A stretch of 37,194 nucleotides of DNA from Phycisphaeraceae bacterium (GCA_026128865.1 JAHCJE010000014.1:1-37194); one strand, 5' to 3'; shown: positions 1-8,515, counted from the first letter of the stretch. The notes: a model not told the origin generated them from the letters alone. Numbers and translations are program-made.

Positions 1-477
1 GATCACGGGGAGCGCTGAGATCGACAGGGCGGTCGCCATGAAGAGCGCGAAGATGCGGACATTGACCCCCTCGTCCCATCCCATCGCCTTCGGCAACAGC
101 AGCGACGGAACCAGCGCGAACACGAATGGCACCACCATCCCGCCCACTCCCACCGACAGCGCGGCGACGCGCCTCCGCCAGATCGTCGAGAGGTCCACCT
201 CCATCCCCGCCACCAGCAGGAAGAGCGTGATCGCCACGGTCGTCATGCCGTGCATCACGTGCGGCAACGGTCCCTCACGCGGGAAGAGCCACTCTCCCAG
301 CCCCGGCAGCGCGGCCTGCATCACCGTCGGTCCGAGCAAGATCCCCGCGGCGATCTCCCCGATCACGGCCGGCTGGCCCAGCCGACGCGCCACCTCGCCC
401 AGCGTGCGAGCCGCCGCGAGCAGCACGCCGAGCGCGACCAGCAACACCACGATTTCGTGGTGGGAGAGTTGGCTCAT
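1..477 (-). CDS. Cation:proton antiporter, CPA2 family (N-terminal part, cut by window edge)
   Basis: An open frame runs from ATG 477 off the left edge (about 159 residues seen). It starts MSQLSHHEIVVLLVALGVLL and contains GQPAVIGEIAAGILLGP, the hallmark first-helices motif of CPA2 Na+/H+ or K+/H+ exchangers (Kef/NhaS/GerN type). Several hydrophobic membrane segments follow, including a LFLLVAGMEVDLSTIWRR segment typical of the family. It should act in the inner membrane, exchanging monovalent cations for protons. Its ATG overlaps the TGA of the upstream Usp gene by four bases (ATGA), so the two are probably translationally coupled; Usp domains often partner or fuse with this transporter class. 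The C-terminal half and any TrkA-N domain lie outside the window, so ion specificity cannot be judged. Confidence 0.9.
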   Translation of the reverse strand, partial: MSQLSHHEIVVLLVALGVLLAAARTLGEVARRLGQPAVIGEIAAGILLGPTVMQAALPGLGEWLFPREGPLPHVMHGMTTVAITLFLLVAGMEVDLSTIWRRRVAALSVGVGGMVVPFVFALVPSLLLPKAMGWDEGVNVRIFALFMATALSISALPVI

Positions 478-1334
478 TCGCCTCCCTCCGCCGCGGCCGA
501 CGCCCCACGTCGCGAGCGGTGAAGGAGGATCGAGCACGGGAACCGCTGAAGAATCGTATCCGTCGGGTGCCCGAAGAAACGGTCCAGCAGACCCAGGCGG
601 CGCGGCGGAGCGGAAACAGCCAGCAGGTCGGCCTTCTGCTCCTCCGCGAACCGCATCGTTTCCACGTAGTCGCGCCCGCTCAGGCACGTCACCCGCACCG
701 GCAGCCCCTCGAGATTGATCGTCCCCAGGAAGTCCGCCACGCGGAAACGCTCCGAGGCCGCTCGCATCCGCTCATGCTGCTCGCGTTCTTCGCCCGGTCC
801 GGTCGCACCAGGCGCGTGCGGGTCGTACTCGTAGACGACGTGGAGCGTGAGAACGTCCGCCCTTCGCGCGAACACCGCCATGTCGCGCATCAGCCTCGCC
901 GAGCGCTCGTCCACGTCGATGCCGACGACGAGCGTGCGCACGAGTCGGTCCGGCGGGAACTGGTGGATCGAGAGATAGACCGACCGCTCGGCGTGGCGTG
1001 CGAGCCGCCTCGCCAGCGAGCCGACGATGCCCCGAAGCAGCGGGTCCGACTGCAGCGCGCCCGCGAAGATCAGGTCCGCACCCTGCCGTGCCGCTTCGGA
1101 AAGGATCACGCGCTCGGGAGCTCCCTCCCGCTCTACGACCTCCGCCTCGACGCCCGGCAGCGCGTCCGCGACGATCCGACGCACCTCGTCGCCCTCGCGA
1201 CCCGCGTGAATGAACGTGAGTTTCGACCCACACGCCGCGGCCAGGCGACCTGCCTCAGCCGCGACTTCGCGGGCGTGCGGCGATGGCGCGATGCAGGCGA
1301 GCACGTGCTTGAAGGGTCCGGCATCCGTGGTCAT
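474..1334 (-). CDS. Tandem universal stress protein (two UspA domains)
   Basis: 286 residues from ATG 1334 (MTTDAGPFKHVLAC). The open frame extends a little further upstream, but the start chosen puts the first beta strand KHVLACIA at the N-terminus as in the family. Domain 1 is roughly residues 8-135 and domain 2 about 145-275 (RTLVVGIDVDERSARL to FPCSILLHR). Domain 1 keeps GIVGSLARRL near its end. In domain 2 the usual G-x2-G-x9-G(S/T) nucleotide loop is changed to APPRRLGLLDRFFGHPTD, so ATP binding there is uncertain. The protein is cytoplasmic and probably senses or modulates, possibly acting on the co-encoded antiporter. No Shine-Dalgarno is visible; a TAGACT hexamer lies 8 nt before the ATG (1343-1348), compatible with a leaderless mRNA. 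Confidence 0.9.
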   Translation of the reverse strand: MTTDAGPFKHVLACIAPSPHAREVAAEAGRLAAACGSKLTFIHAGREGDEVRRIVADALPGVEAEVVEREGAPERVILSEAARQGADLIFAGALQSDPLLRGIVGSLARRLARHAERSVYLSIHQFPPDRLVRTLVVGIDVDERSARLMRDMAVFARRADVLTLHVVYEYDPHAPGATGPGEEREQHERMRAASERFRVADFLGTINLEGLPVRVTCLSGRDYVETMRFAEEQKADLLAVSAPPRRLGLLDRFFGHPTDTILQRFPCSILLHRSRRGASAAAEGGE

Positions 1335-1384
1335 GGCGCGGCAGTCTACCCCGCCCCCTCCCCACACGCCCCGCGCACGAGAAA

Positions 1385-1415
1385 GGGCGTGCCGTCGTGA
1401 GGCGACGGCACGCCC
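1385..1415 (-). terminator. Strong hairpin, probable terminator of the dockerin-like protein gene
   Basis: A perfect 13-bp stem (GGGCGTGCCGTCG and its complement) with a 5-nt loop lies 30 nt beyond the stop at 1446. On the minus strand only a short CTTTC follows, so it is a GC-rich hairpin with a weak T-tract. It separates the secreted-protein gene from the Usp-antiporter operon. Confidence 0.6.
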
Positions 1416-1445
1416 GGAAGGGTAGCGAAGAGCGCGGCGAATGCG

Positions 1446-2903
1446 TTACGGGCACCCCGCCGTGAACGCGTTCAAGAACGCGATGAAATCGAGCGTGTTG
1501 ATCACCGTGTCGCCGTTGAAGTCCGCCCGCGGATCGTTGGCGGTGAACGCGTTCAGGAAGGCGATGAAGTCAAGGGTGTTGACGACCGTATCGCCGTTGA
1601 AGTCCGCGGCGCACGCCACGAACACTTCGTAGAGGTACGTCATCCCGCCGCTCCCGAACGTGTTGGCGTGGACCGACTTGGCTCCGACCAGCACGTACCG
1701 GCCGTCGATCGTCATGTCCAGCCCGAACGGCGAACCGATGGTGTCGATCGATCCGATCTCGGTGAGCGACCGGTCGAAGATGCGGACTTCGGGCTTGGTG
1801 TTCACGGCGTCGCCCCAGGAGGCGACGGTGAAGATCGTGCCGTCCGAGTTCGCTTCCGCGCCGACCATCGAGTTCTGGAATCCCCCCGACCCGATGTACC
1901 CGTCGGTGGCGATCACCTGCCCGGTGGTGACGTCGATCACGCGGTAGTTGTTGGGCAGGTAGTTCTGGACGTAGTCGTGGCTGGCGGCGATGGCGTACTT
2001 CCCGTCTCCGCTGACGGCCATCCCCCATCCGAACCACTGGTTCGAGCCCGTGCCGGAATACGCCGTGCTCCACACACCGCCGACCTCACGGTCGATACGG
2101 ATGTTGAACCCGCCCGCGGCAATCACTTTCCCATCTCGCGAAAGTCGGTGGAACCCGCCCGCGCCCGACACGGAGAACGACCGCAGGGTCGCCAGCGAGG
2201 CGACCTCCACCAGTTCCGCGTTCGCACCGTTCGTGATGAGCACCCGCGACCCGTCGTCGCTCAGTTCCAGGCCGGAGATGAAGCCCGTGCGGGTGAAGCT
2301 GTTGACGAACGCGCCCGTCGCGCCGTTCAGGATCACGACCGTGCTGTTCGCGCCGTCATAGGCCGCGGCGACGACGACAGAGCCGTTCGCCGAGGCGTCC
2401 ACGTTCCGCTTGCTCGCGTTGTTGTGCCCCGCGGGGAAGGTGTACGTCCAGATCGGGACGTTCCCGCCCGAGTTCGTGAAGCCACGGACGTTCACGGGCC
2501 CGCCGGTGGGGAACGAGATCACGACTCCCAGCGACGCCGTCTCCGCGCTGGCGACCCCGATCGAGCTGGGGTTCTCAGCCGCCATCGAGTAGACGAAGTC
2601 AGGCACGCCCGTGCCGTTCGTCGTCATCTTGCTCACGCGCTTGTCGTTCAGGTTGTGCGCGAGCCAGCTCTCGTTCGTCGTGTCGCCAACGGCGACCGAT
2701 TCCACGATCGAGATCGGGTCGTGCAGCGTCCACAGGATGCCGGCACGCACTGCGCCGTCGTGCCCGGTGTCCTGCACCGGTCCGAGCGTGCGGACGACCG
2801 TTGCACCGGTGGCGTCCGTACGAACGATGTCACGCGACGACTGCGCGAACGCCGGGGCCGTCGAAAGCGAAACCACACCCAGCACAGCAACGACTGAACG
2901 CAT
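1446..2903 (-). CDS. Secreted propeller-like protein with duplicated dockerin-like C-terminus
   Basis: 485 residues from ATG 2903, chosen because GAGGGAGA lies about 7 nt upstream and the protein then opens with a signal peptide (MRSVVAVLGVVSLSTAPAFA). Residues of about 30-425 carry repeated beta-strand blocks such as GSVVVAAAYDG and DDGSRVLITNG, resembling a seven-bladed or YVTN-type propeller. The last 55 residues hold two copies of an EF-hand-like motif, ADFNGDTVVNTLDF and ADFNGDTVINTLDF, each followed by IAFLNAFTA, and the chain ends AGCP. Such paired dockerin-like tails ending in Gly-Cys are, as I recall, typical of secreted Phycisphaerae proteins and are thought to act in anchoring or sorting. 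The specific ligand or enzymatic role cannot be told. It is a single-gene unit with its own promoter and terminator. Confidence 0.85.
   Translation of the reverse strand: MRSVVAVLGVVSLSTAPAFAQSSRDIVRTDATGATVVRTLGPVQDTGHDGAVRAGILWTLHDPISIVESVAVGDTTNESWLAHNLNDKRVSKMTTNGTGVPDFVYSMAAENPSSIGVASAETASLGVVISFPTGGPVNVRGFTNSGGNVPIWTYTFPAGHNNASKRNVDASANGSVVVAAAYDGANSTVVILNGATGAFVNSFTRTGFISGLELSDDGSRVLITNGANAELVEVASLATLRSFSVSGAGGFHRLSRDGKVIAAGGFNIRIDREVGGVWSTAYSGTGSNQWFGWGMAVSGDGKYAIAASHDYVQNYLPNNYRVIDVTTGQVIATDGYIGSGGFQNSMVGAEANSDGTIFTVASWGDAVNTKPEVRIFDRSLTEIGSIDTIGSPFGLDMTIDGRYVLVGAKSVHANTFGSGGMTYLYEVFVACAADFNGDTVVNTLDFIAFLNAFTANDPRADFNGDTVINTLDFIAFLNAFTAGCP
1462..1607. repeat. Internal direct duplication encoding the two dockerin-like motifs
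   Basis: Two 65-bp copies (1462-1526 and 1543-1607), offset by 81 bp (27 codons), differ at about eight positions, several of them third-codon changes. It is a coding duplication of the Ca-binding loop-helix unit rather than a mobile repeat. Confidence 0.8.
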
Positions 2904-2947
2904 GATGAGTCTCCCTCTTCGACCGCGCAACAGACGGTCGGCAGGCC

Positions 2948-2976
2948 ATCCTACCGGACAGCCCGCCGACCGCCAA
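2948..2976 (-). promoter_or_regulatory. Sigma70-like promoter of the dockerin-like protein gene
   Basis: On the minus strand TTGGCG (2976-2971), a 17-nt spacer and TAGGAT (2953-2948) lie before the secreted-protein gene. The predicted start near 2941 gives a leader of about 38 nt that contains the GAGGGAGA Shine-Dalgarno sequence. Confidence 0.45.
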
Positions 2977-3028
2977 GACCGTTCCCGAAGATCAGGGGGA
3001 TTGCCGCCGTTCGGCCCGATGGCAACCC

Positions 3029-5053
3029 TTACGGCTGTTCCCCAGACTCCCAAGCCCCGGCCTCAACGGCGGGCGGCGTGTAGTTGATCCCGTCGGCCTT
3101 CGGACGCCCGAACAACTCAGGGTGCAGGTACTTGCCCCGCAACTCCTCTGGCTTCGCGCGTTCCGCACTCGCCCCGTACGCACGAACGTATGCGTCGTTC
3201 CGCACGCCCTCGACGCGCCACGACACTTCCATCCCGGGAGGCCCGCCTGCGATCATGAACCTGTTGTTCTCGATCTTCAGCGCCACGAAGACCGGCGCCC
3301 AGCCGCCGATCGTCGTCAACTGGTAGCGGAAGTCGCGGTTGAGCGCCTCGAAATACTCCGGCAACTCCACCCACGCCTGACCGGCCGCGTCGAGCGCCGC
3401 GTTCCCTGAGTACGCGTTGAGCGGCTCGTGCCCCTCCGTGCAGAAATGGCGCAGGTACCTGTTCGCCGGGTCCAGCGGGTGGTCGATCTCGAACGACTTG
3501 GTTCCCGTCGCGACCGTGTCGCCGTCCGCGTACACGGCGACCGCGGGCGACGTGGCTTGGCCCATCACCCCCCGGGCGTTGGCGTTCGCGCTGTTCACAG
3601 CGCCGAGCACGCCGCGTCCGCCGGTGCTGTTGGACTGTCCCTCGACGCCCTTCGTTGTCCCGCTGCTCGCGGTCGCGAACCCGAAGACGCCGCGTCCGGA
3701 GTTGCTCTGCGAGTCGCCGCGCACGCCGTAGTTGAAGCCCGACGACGACGGAGCGAACCCGTAGACGCCGGCGCCGGTCGTGCTGTCCGCCTGCCCGAAC
3801 ACGCCGTAGGTCGTGCCGGACGACGCCGACGCCAGCCCGGACGTCCCTCGTCCAGACGTGCTGTCGCTCTGCCCGAAGAGACCGTGGTTCACGCCGGTCG
3901 CGCTCGAAGCCCACCCGTACACGCCGCGGCCCGACGCGTTGGTGGTCCGGCTGAAGGTCGTGATCGCCCCCCCCCCCCGAACGTCCAGCAGGCGAACCGG
4001 GTTCGTCACGCCGATCCCCACCGGACCTTCGAAGTGGTTCTTCCCGCCGACGAAGTACCCCGCGTACCCGTCGGGGCTGTTGGTCTGCCCGTACACGCCG
4101 TAGTTCGTTCCCGTCGCCGAGAACGCCAGCCCGTACACGCCGCGCCCCGTCGTGCCGTTGCTCCGCGCGTACACGCCGTACGACGAGCCGGTCGCCGCCG
4201 TCGCGAACCCCTGCACCCCGCGCCCCGTCGGCGACGCCGACTGCCCCCACACCCCGTAGTACACCTGGTCCGACGCCGTCTGCGTGTTGCTCGCCATCAA
4301 CGCACGCTGGCCGTCCGTGAACACGTGCAGGCGGTGCTGCGGGTTCGTCGTCCCGATCCCCACGTTCCCGCACTCGTAGTACACGTTGTTCCCCACGATC
4401 GTCCAGTCGCACGCACGCTGGCCGCCCCCCCCCTCCGACCCGTCGCCGCCCACGCCCGTCCATCCGGCCGGACGGCCACGCCCCGGGTCACGCGCGTCGC
4501 CGGGCGTGACGCCCGACACGATCCGACGGCCCGGCGCGATCGGCGCCGACGCACGACCACGCACGCCCACACGCTCGCCGGCGTCGTCCGCCTCGCCGCC
4601 ACGCGCGGAGCCGCCCCCCTCATCCCCCGGCACGTACACCACCGACCCGAAGTCCAGACGCTGTCTGCCGTCCAACGCGGCGTACTCGCCCAGACCCGAC
4701 GGCCAGCGCACCGACACCTCCAGCCACGCGAACCCACGCCCGCGCTCCAGCAGCGTCGGCTCAAGCTCCAGCCGGAACCAGCCGTTCTCGACCAGCACGC
4801 CCTCGTACTCCGTCGGCCCGTCCAGCGCGGCCCCGCCCATCGGCCGGTCCCACGCCGTCACCACCATGTCCACCTCGCCATCCACTGGCGTCCCGAGGTA
4901 CACCAGCAGACCCTCGTACACCAGCGCGCCGGGATGCGCGAACGAGGCATCCGCCGGCGTGGCGAAACCCGGCACGGGGTTGATCGACTGACCCATCGCG
5001 GAAGCCGCCAGACCGGCGGCGGCGAGAACGGCGAGACGGACGCTGCGGCGCAT
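3029..5053 (-). CDS. Large secreted protein with YG-rich tandem repeats, tail-fibre-like
   Basis: 674 residues from ATG 5053, which has GGAG 9 nt upstream; an in-frame ATG at 5068 is the alternative. It opens with a signal peptide (MRRSVRLAVLAAAGLAASAMG). An N-terminal domain of about 130 residues is followed by a Gly/Arg/Asp-rich linker. NVGIGTTNPQHRLHV then follows, a segment widely seen at the head of phage tail-fibre and bacterial surface repeat proteins. From about residue 250 to 490 there are some nine 22-residue repeats of the type GRGVYG-A-SATG-NYGVYGQ. A conserved C-terminal domain (YLRHFCTEGHEPLNAYSGNA onward) ends the chain. Probably exported and extracellular or surface-attached; function unknown. 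The gene holds a run of 12 G (3967-3978) in the codons for VRGGGAI, so slippage would truncate it. Confidence 0.85.
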   Translation of the reverse strand: MRRSVRLAVLAAAGLAASAMGQSINPVPGFATPADASFAHPGALVYEGLLVYLGTPVDGEVDMVVTAWDRPMGGAALDGPTEYEGVLVENGWFRLELEPTLLERGRGFAWLEVSVRWPSGLGEYAALDGRQRLDFGSVVYVPGDEGGGSARGGEADDAGERVGVRGRASAPIAPGRRIVSGVTPGDARDPGRGRPAGWTGVGGDGSEGGGGQRACDWTIVGNNVYYECGNVGIGTTNPQHRLHVFTDGQRALMASNTQTASDQVYYGVWGQSASPTGRGVQGFATAATGSSYGVYARSNGTTGRGVYGLAFSATGTNYGVYGQTNSPDGYAGYFVGGKNHFEGPVGIGVTNPVRLLDVRGGGAITTFSRTTNASGRGVYGWASSATGVNHGLFGQSDSTSGRGTSGLASASSGTTYGVFGQADSTTGAGVYGFAPSSSGFNYGVRGDSQSNSGRGVFGFATASSGTTKGVEGQSNSTGGRGVLGAVNSANANARGVMGQATSPAVAVYADGDTVATGTKSFEIDHPLDPANRYLRHFCTEGHEPLNAYSGNAALDAAGQAWVELPEYFEALNRDFRYQLTTIGGWAPVFVALKIENNRFMIAGGPPGMEVSWRVEGVRNDAYVRAYGASAERAKPEELRGKYLHPELFGRPKADGINYTPPAVEAGAWESGEQP
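3967..3978. repeat. 12-nt homopolymer (G on coding strand) inside the surface-repeat gene
   Basis: Twelve consecutive C on the plus strand, read as GG GGG GGG GGG G in the coding frame. A gain or loss of one base would shift frame about 360 residues into the protein. Confidence 0.9.
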
Positions 5054-5117
5054 GATGATGGTCTCCATCCGGAAGGACAACGGCACGGCCCCCGCTTCAC
5101 CCGAAGCGCGGCCCGCT

Positions 5118-5146
5118 AGCCTACAGGCTGCCCCGCGCGGGCACAA
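5118..5146 (-). promoter_or_regulatory. Sigma70-like promoter of the YG-repeat protein gene
   Basis: On the minus strand TTGTGC (5146-5141), a 17-nt spacer and TAGGCT (5123-5118). Predicted start near 5111, giving a leader of about 58 nt before the ATG at 5053. Confidence 0.4.
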
Positions 5147-5281
5147 TCCCCCTGCGCGGGGACGGCGCGGCACCCTGACGCGTTGAGACGTCGGTCGTGC
5201 CGGGCGGTCGTCGCCGTGGCGTGATCCGCCGTGCGCGGTCGCGCCCGCGGCGTCGGCCGTCGCTCGGGCGCGGAGGAGCGA

Positions 5282-6832
5282 TCAGCCCTTCCACGTGCTC
5301 TTGAACGCCGACAGCACGTCCTGGACCTTCTTCTCCAGGTCGGCGTTCAGCGCACGCTTCTGGTTCAGCTCGTCCCACACCGGCCTGCCAGGCCCGTGGA
5401 AGTAGTTGAGCATCCCCTTCTCGAACTCCGCCACCCGGTTCAGCGGCACGTCGTCGAGGTGCCCCTTCGTTCCCGCGTAGATCGAGATGATCTGGTCGGT
5501 CACCTGGTACGGCACGTACTGCGGCTGCTTGAGCAGCTCGACCATGCGCGCCCCGCGGTCCAACTGCCGCTGGGTCGCCTTGTCCAGTTCCGTGCCCAGC
5601 TGCGCGAACGCCTCCAGTTCGCGGAACGCCGCGAGGTCCAGCCGCAGCGAGCCGGCGATCTGCTTCATCGCCTTGACCTGCGCGTTGCCGCCCACGCGGC
5701 TCACCGAGATGCCCACGTTGATGGCCGGGCGCACGCCGGCGAAGAACAGCTCCGGCTCGAGGTAGATCTGCCCGTCCGTGATGGAGATCACGTTCGTCGG
5801 GATGTACGCCGAAACGTCGCCCTCCTGCGTCTCGATCACCGGCAGCGCGGTCAGCGACCCGCCCCCGTTGTCGTCGCTCAGTTTCGTCGCGCGCTCGAGC
5901 AGGCGGCTGTGCAGGTAGAACACGTCGCCCGGGTAGGCCTCGCGCCCCGGCGGGCGGCGGAGAAGGAGCGACAACTGGCGGTAGGCGACGGCCTGCTTGG
6001 AGAGGTCGTCGTAGATGCACAGCGCGTGCTTGGGCGTCTTCCCCTGCTTCCCTTGCCACATGAAGTACTCGCCCATCGCGCACCCGGCGTAGGGCGCGAT
6101 GTACTGCATCGGCGCGGGGTCGGACGCCGCCGCGTTCACCACGATCGTGTAGTCCATCGCCCCGTTCTTCTTCAGCGTCTCCACCACGCCCGCGACGGTG
6201 GACTCCTTCTGCCCCACCGCCACGTAGATGCACACCACCGCCTCCGGCGTGCCCCAGTACTGCTTCTGGTTGATGATGGTGTCCACCGCGACGGCCGTCT
6301 TGCCCGTCTTGCGGTCGCCGATGATCAGCTCGCGCTGCCCGCGACCGATCGGGATCATCGCGTCGATCGCCTTCACGCCGGTCTGCAGCGGCTCGGTCAC
6401 GGGCTGGCGTTCGGCGATCCCGGGCGCGATGATGTCGATCTTGCGGAACGCCGCCGGCTCGAGGGGGGGGCCGTCGTCGAGCGTCTGCCCCAGCGGGTTC
6501 ACCACGCGGCCGAGCAGCGTCTCGCCGACGGGCACTTCGAGCAGCCGCCCGGTGCTCTTGACGAGGTCGCCCTCCTTCACCGACAGGTAGTCGCCGTAGA
6601 TGACGCAGCCGACGGTGTCCTCTTCGAGGTTCATCACCTGGCCCATCACCGCCCCCTCGACCGTCTGGAACTCAACCAGTTCGCCAGCCATCGCCTTGGC
6701 CAGCCCGTAGACGCGGGCGATGCCGTCGCCGACCTCCACCACGCGCCCGACCTCGGACACCTCCAGCTCGGCGTGGAACTGCTCGATCTCGCGCTTGATG
6801 ACGCTCGCGATCTCGTTCGTCTTGATCTTCAC
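5282..6832 (-). CDS. atpA: F-type ATP synthase subunit alpha
   Basis: 516 residues, full family length, from GTG 6832 ([16 protein letters not shown]), which has GAGAGG about 8 nt upstream. Walker A is GDRKTGKT at 172-179. The Asp of the [15 protein letters not shown] stretch and the alpha-specific [14 protein letters not shown] are intact. It is the non-catalytic nucleotide-binding subunit of the F1 hexamer, where it pairs with beta subunits on the inner membrane. The frame remains open upstream to about 7339, but that region is low-complexity repeat with no family similarity and was excluded. Unusually, no other ATP synthase gene flanks it: a surface-protein gene lies downstream and a divergent cysC upstream. 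Beta, gamma, delta and F0 subunits must be encoded elsewhere. Confidence 0.96.
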   Translation of the reverse strand: MKIKTNEIASVIKREIEQFHAELEVSEVGRVVEVGDGIARVYGLAKAMAGELVEFQTVEGAVMGQVMNLEEDTVGCVIYGDYLSVKEGDLVKSTGRLLEVPVGETLLGRVVNPLGQTLDDGPPLEPAAFRKIDIIAPGIAERQPVTEPLQTGVKAIDAMIPIGRGQRELIIGDRKTGKTAVAVDTIINQKQYWGTPEAVVCIYVAVGQKESTVAGVVETLKKNGAMDYTIVVNAAASDPAPMQYIAPYAGCAMGEYFMWQGKQGKTPKHALCIYDDLSKQAVAYRQLSLLLRRPPGREAYPGDVFYLHSRLLERATKLSDDNGGGSLTALPVIETQEGDVSAYIPTNVISITDGQIYLEPELFFAGVRPAINVGISVSRVGGNAQVKAMKQIAGSLRLDLAAFRELEAFAQLGTELDKATQRQLDRGARMVELLKQPQYVPYQVTDQIISIYAGTKGHLDDVPLNRVAEFEKGMLNYFHGPGRPVWDELNQKRALNADLEKKVQDVLSAFKSTWKG

Positions 6833-7391
6833 GGCTGCCCTCTCGGATGGCACCGACCGCCCGGACTGTGGGCGGCCGCTCGGGTTGCGGGTCGGTCCCG
6901 GGCCTCGCGGTCCGGCCGGGCCACCACGATAGACCCCCGCCCGCCCTGTTTCTCCCGCCGCCGACCCCCGCCCCCCCGTCGCCGGACGGAGGACAGTCAT
7001 CGATGGACCGCCGACGGCGACCGTCGATGGACCAACTGCGACCGTAGACAGGCCGACGGCGACCGTAGACAGGCCGACGGCGACCGTAGACAGGCCGACG
7101 ACGACCGTAGACAGGCCGACGACGACCGTAGACAGGCCGACGGCGACCGTTTGCGGCACTTCTCGAAGGTCCGGCACGCTTCCCGCCCCTGAGAACCCGG
7201 TCGGACCACAGTTCGGGGCCACGGAACCGGGTGGCCCTTCCCCCTCCTGCCTACGATCGCATCCCCCTCGCCGGCGGGGCCTTGCGCAACCCCCACGCAA
7301 CCCCCACGCAACCCCCCACGAATCCCCCCGCACGCCCACCGCACCCCATCCCCACTCCGACCCGTCCCCTCAACCCCCGGAGAAAGGCTCC
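6833..7391. other. Long intergenic region between divergent atpA and cysC
   Basis: About 560 bp with no convincing gene. It holds the 21-bp minisatellite at 7040-7144, a C-rich stretch with three short CAACCCCCACG-type tandem units at about 7287-7320, and presumably both divergent promoters. I see no consensus -35/-10 pair that I would defend. Confidence 0.7.
7040..7144. repeat. 21-bp minisatellite, five tandem copies
   Basis: Five contiguous 21-bp copies start at 7040, 7061, 7082, 7103 and 7124. The plus-strand unit begins GACCGTAGACAGGCCGACG; copies 3 and 4 differ from the others by one base (GACGAC against GACGGC). Degenerate partial units flank both sides (about 7010-7039 and 7145-7157). 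The unit length is seven codons and all three minus frames need not be closed by it. There are no spacers, so this is not CRISPR. Confidence 0.95.
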
Positions 7392-8018
7392 ATGACGCAG
7401 GTGAAGTCCACGAACATCCACTGGCACGAAGGCGACATCTCACGCGACGAGCGCTGGAAGGCCCTCCGGGCCAAGGGCGCGACGGTCTGGTTCACGGGCC
7501 TCTCCGGCTCGGGCAAGTCCACCATCGCCTCGGCCCTCGAGCAGGCCCTCGTCAACCAGGGCGTCTTCTGCTACCGGCTCGACGGCGACAACGTCCGCTT
7601 CGGCCTCAACAAGAACCTCGGCTTCTCCGCCGAGGACCGGGCGGAGAACATCCGCCGCATCGGCGAGGTCGCCAAGCTCTTCGCCGACGCGGGCGTCGTC
7701 GCGCTGACCAGCTTCATCAGCCCCTACCGCAACGACCGCGACCTCTGCCGCAAGATCCACGCCGAGGCCAAGCCCGGCCCGCTGGACTTCGTCGAGATCT
7801 TCGTGGACACGCCGATCGAGGAGTGCGAACGCCGCGACCCCAAGGGCCTCTACAAGAAGGCCCGCGCAGGCGAGATCAAGGGCTTCACGGGCATCGACGA
7901 CCCCTACGAAGCCCCCGCCAACCCCGAACTCGTCCTCGACACCACCAAGCTCACCGTCGAGCAGAGCGTGGCCAAGGTCATCGACCTGCTGGTGGCGAGG
8001 GGGGTGCTGAGCAAATAG
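7392..8018 (+). CDS. cysC: Adenylylsulfate (APS) kinase
   Basis: 208 residues, typical length. It phosphorylates adenosine 5'-phosphosulfate to PAPS with ATP in sulfate activation. The P-loop GLSGSGKST is at 36-44, [18 protein letters not shown] is the APS-binding stretch and [10 protein letters not shown] follows. The start has GGAGAAAGG 6-13 nt upstream. No sulfate adenylyltransferase gene is in view. A PAP phosphatase gene lies 580 bp downstream on the same strand, so the pair makes PAPS and recycles its by-product. The last three codons (AGC AAA TAG) lie inside the AGCAAATAGCAAATG repeat that flanks the next gene, so the stop codon is contributed by the repeat array. Confidence 0.96.
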   Translation: MTQVKSTNIHWHEGDISRDERWKALRAKGATVWFTGLSGSGKSTIASALEQALVNQGVFCYRLDGDNVRFGLNKNLGFSAEDRAENIRRIGEVAKLFADAGVVALTSFISPYRNDRDLCRKIHAEAKPGPLDFVEIFVDTPIEECERRDPKGLYKKARAGEIKGFTGIDDPYEAPANPELVLDTTKLTVEQSVAKVIDLLVARGVLSK

Positions 8019-8046
8019 CAAATGGCAAAGAGCAAATAGCAAATGG
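8008..8046. repeat. Left AT-rich repeat array of the four-helix-bundle cassette
   Basis: Two copies of a GCAAATAGCAAATGG unit (8011-8025 and 8032-8046), with a truncated GCAAAGA between them. The array overlaps the cysC stop codon and is AT-rich in a GC-rich setting. It is the inverted counterpart of the array at 8516-8575. Confidence 0.9.
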
Positions 8047-8060
8047 GGAGGGGTGCGGTC

Positions 8061-8423
8061 GTGGGACGGTTGCAGGACGACTTCCTCATCCTGGTCGAGA
8101 CGTTCTGCGACCGTGTGCTCGACGTGACCGAGGCCGCGGCACGCGCGCGCTGTCCACGCCGCCTGATCGAGCAGATCGCCGCGGCCGGCACGTCCGTCGG
8201 CGCCAACGCTTTCGAAGCCTACGAGGCCATGAGCCGCTCAGACTTCGCGAAGTCCCTCGCCATCGTCATGAAGGAACTCAACGAGACTCGCTTCTGGCTC
8301 CGCCTCGTCGCGCGCCGCGGCTGGGTCGCGCCTGGCAGACTCGACCCTCTCCTCACCGAAGCCGATGAACTCCGCCGAATCGTCGGTACCATGATCTCCC
8401 GTACCCGACAGAACACCACCTGA
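8061..8423 (+). CDS. Four-helix bundle protein (23S rRNA intervening-sequence / Avd-like family)
   Basis: 120 residues from GTG 8061, chosen because GGGGAGGGG ends 7 nt upstream; an ATG at 8043 lies in the repeat array and has no ribosome binding site. The middle carries RRLIEQIAAAGTSVGANAFE and SDFAKSLAIVMKELNETRFW, the two best conserved helices of the S23/IVP four-helix family (LxRSxxSIxxNIAEG and KELETHYWL equivalents). Members bind RNA or form pentameric barrels; the related Avd protein assists reverse transcriptase in diversity-generating retroelements, but no reverse transcriptase is nearby. The function of solitary copies is not known. The gene lies between cysC and the PAP phosphatase and is framed by inverted AT-rich arrays, suggesting arrival as a unit. 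Confidence 0.88.
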   Translation: MGRLQDDFLILVETFCDRVLDVTEAAARARCPRRLIEQIAAAGTSVGANAFEAYEAMSRSDFAKSLAIVMKELNETRFWLRLVARRGWVAPGRLDPLLTEADELRRIVGTMISRTRQNTT

Positions 8424-8515
8424 CTCACGCGCCCCACTCCCGAGACCTGCCCAGCGATCCTCACACCGCCCCGCCACCACGCACCACCGACCATTCGCTC
8501 ATTTGCCCTCTCTCG

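Noticed and set aside
7040-7144. CRISPR array
   Set aside because: The 21-bp units are contiguous with no spacers, and no cas genes are present.
6833-7339. N-terminal extension of atpA through the minisatellite (685-codon frame)
   Set aside because: The family length is met from GTG 6832, which has a ribosome binding site; the extension is repetitive low-complexity sequence and unlike any alpha subunit.
8043-8423. ATG 8043 as start of the four-helix gene
   Set aside because: It lies in the repeat array without a ribosome binding site; GTG 8061 has GGGGAGGGG at good spacing. The difference is only six residues, so it is not certain.
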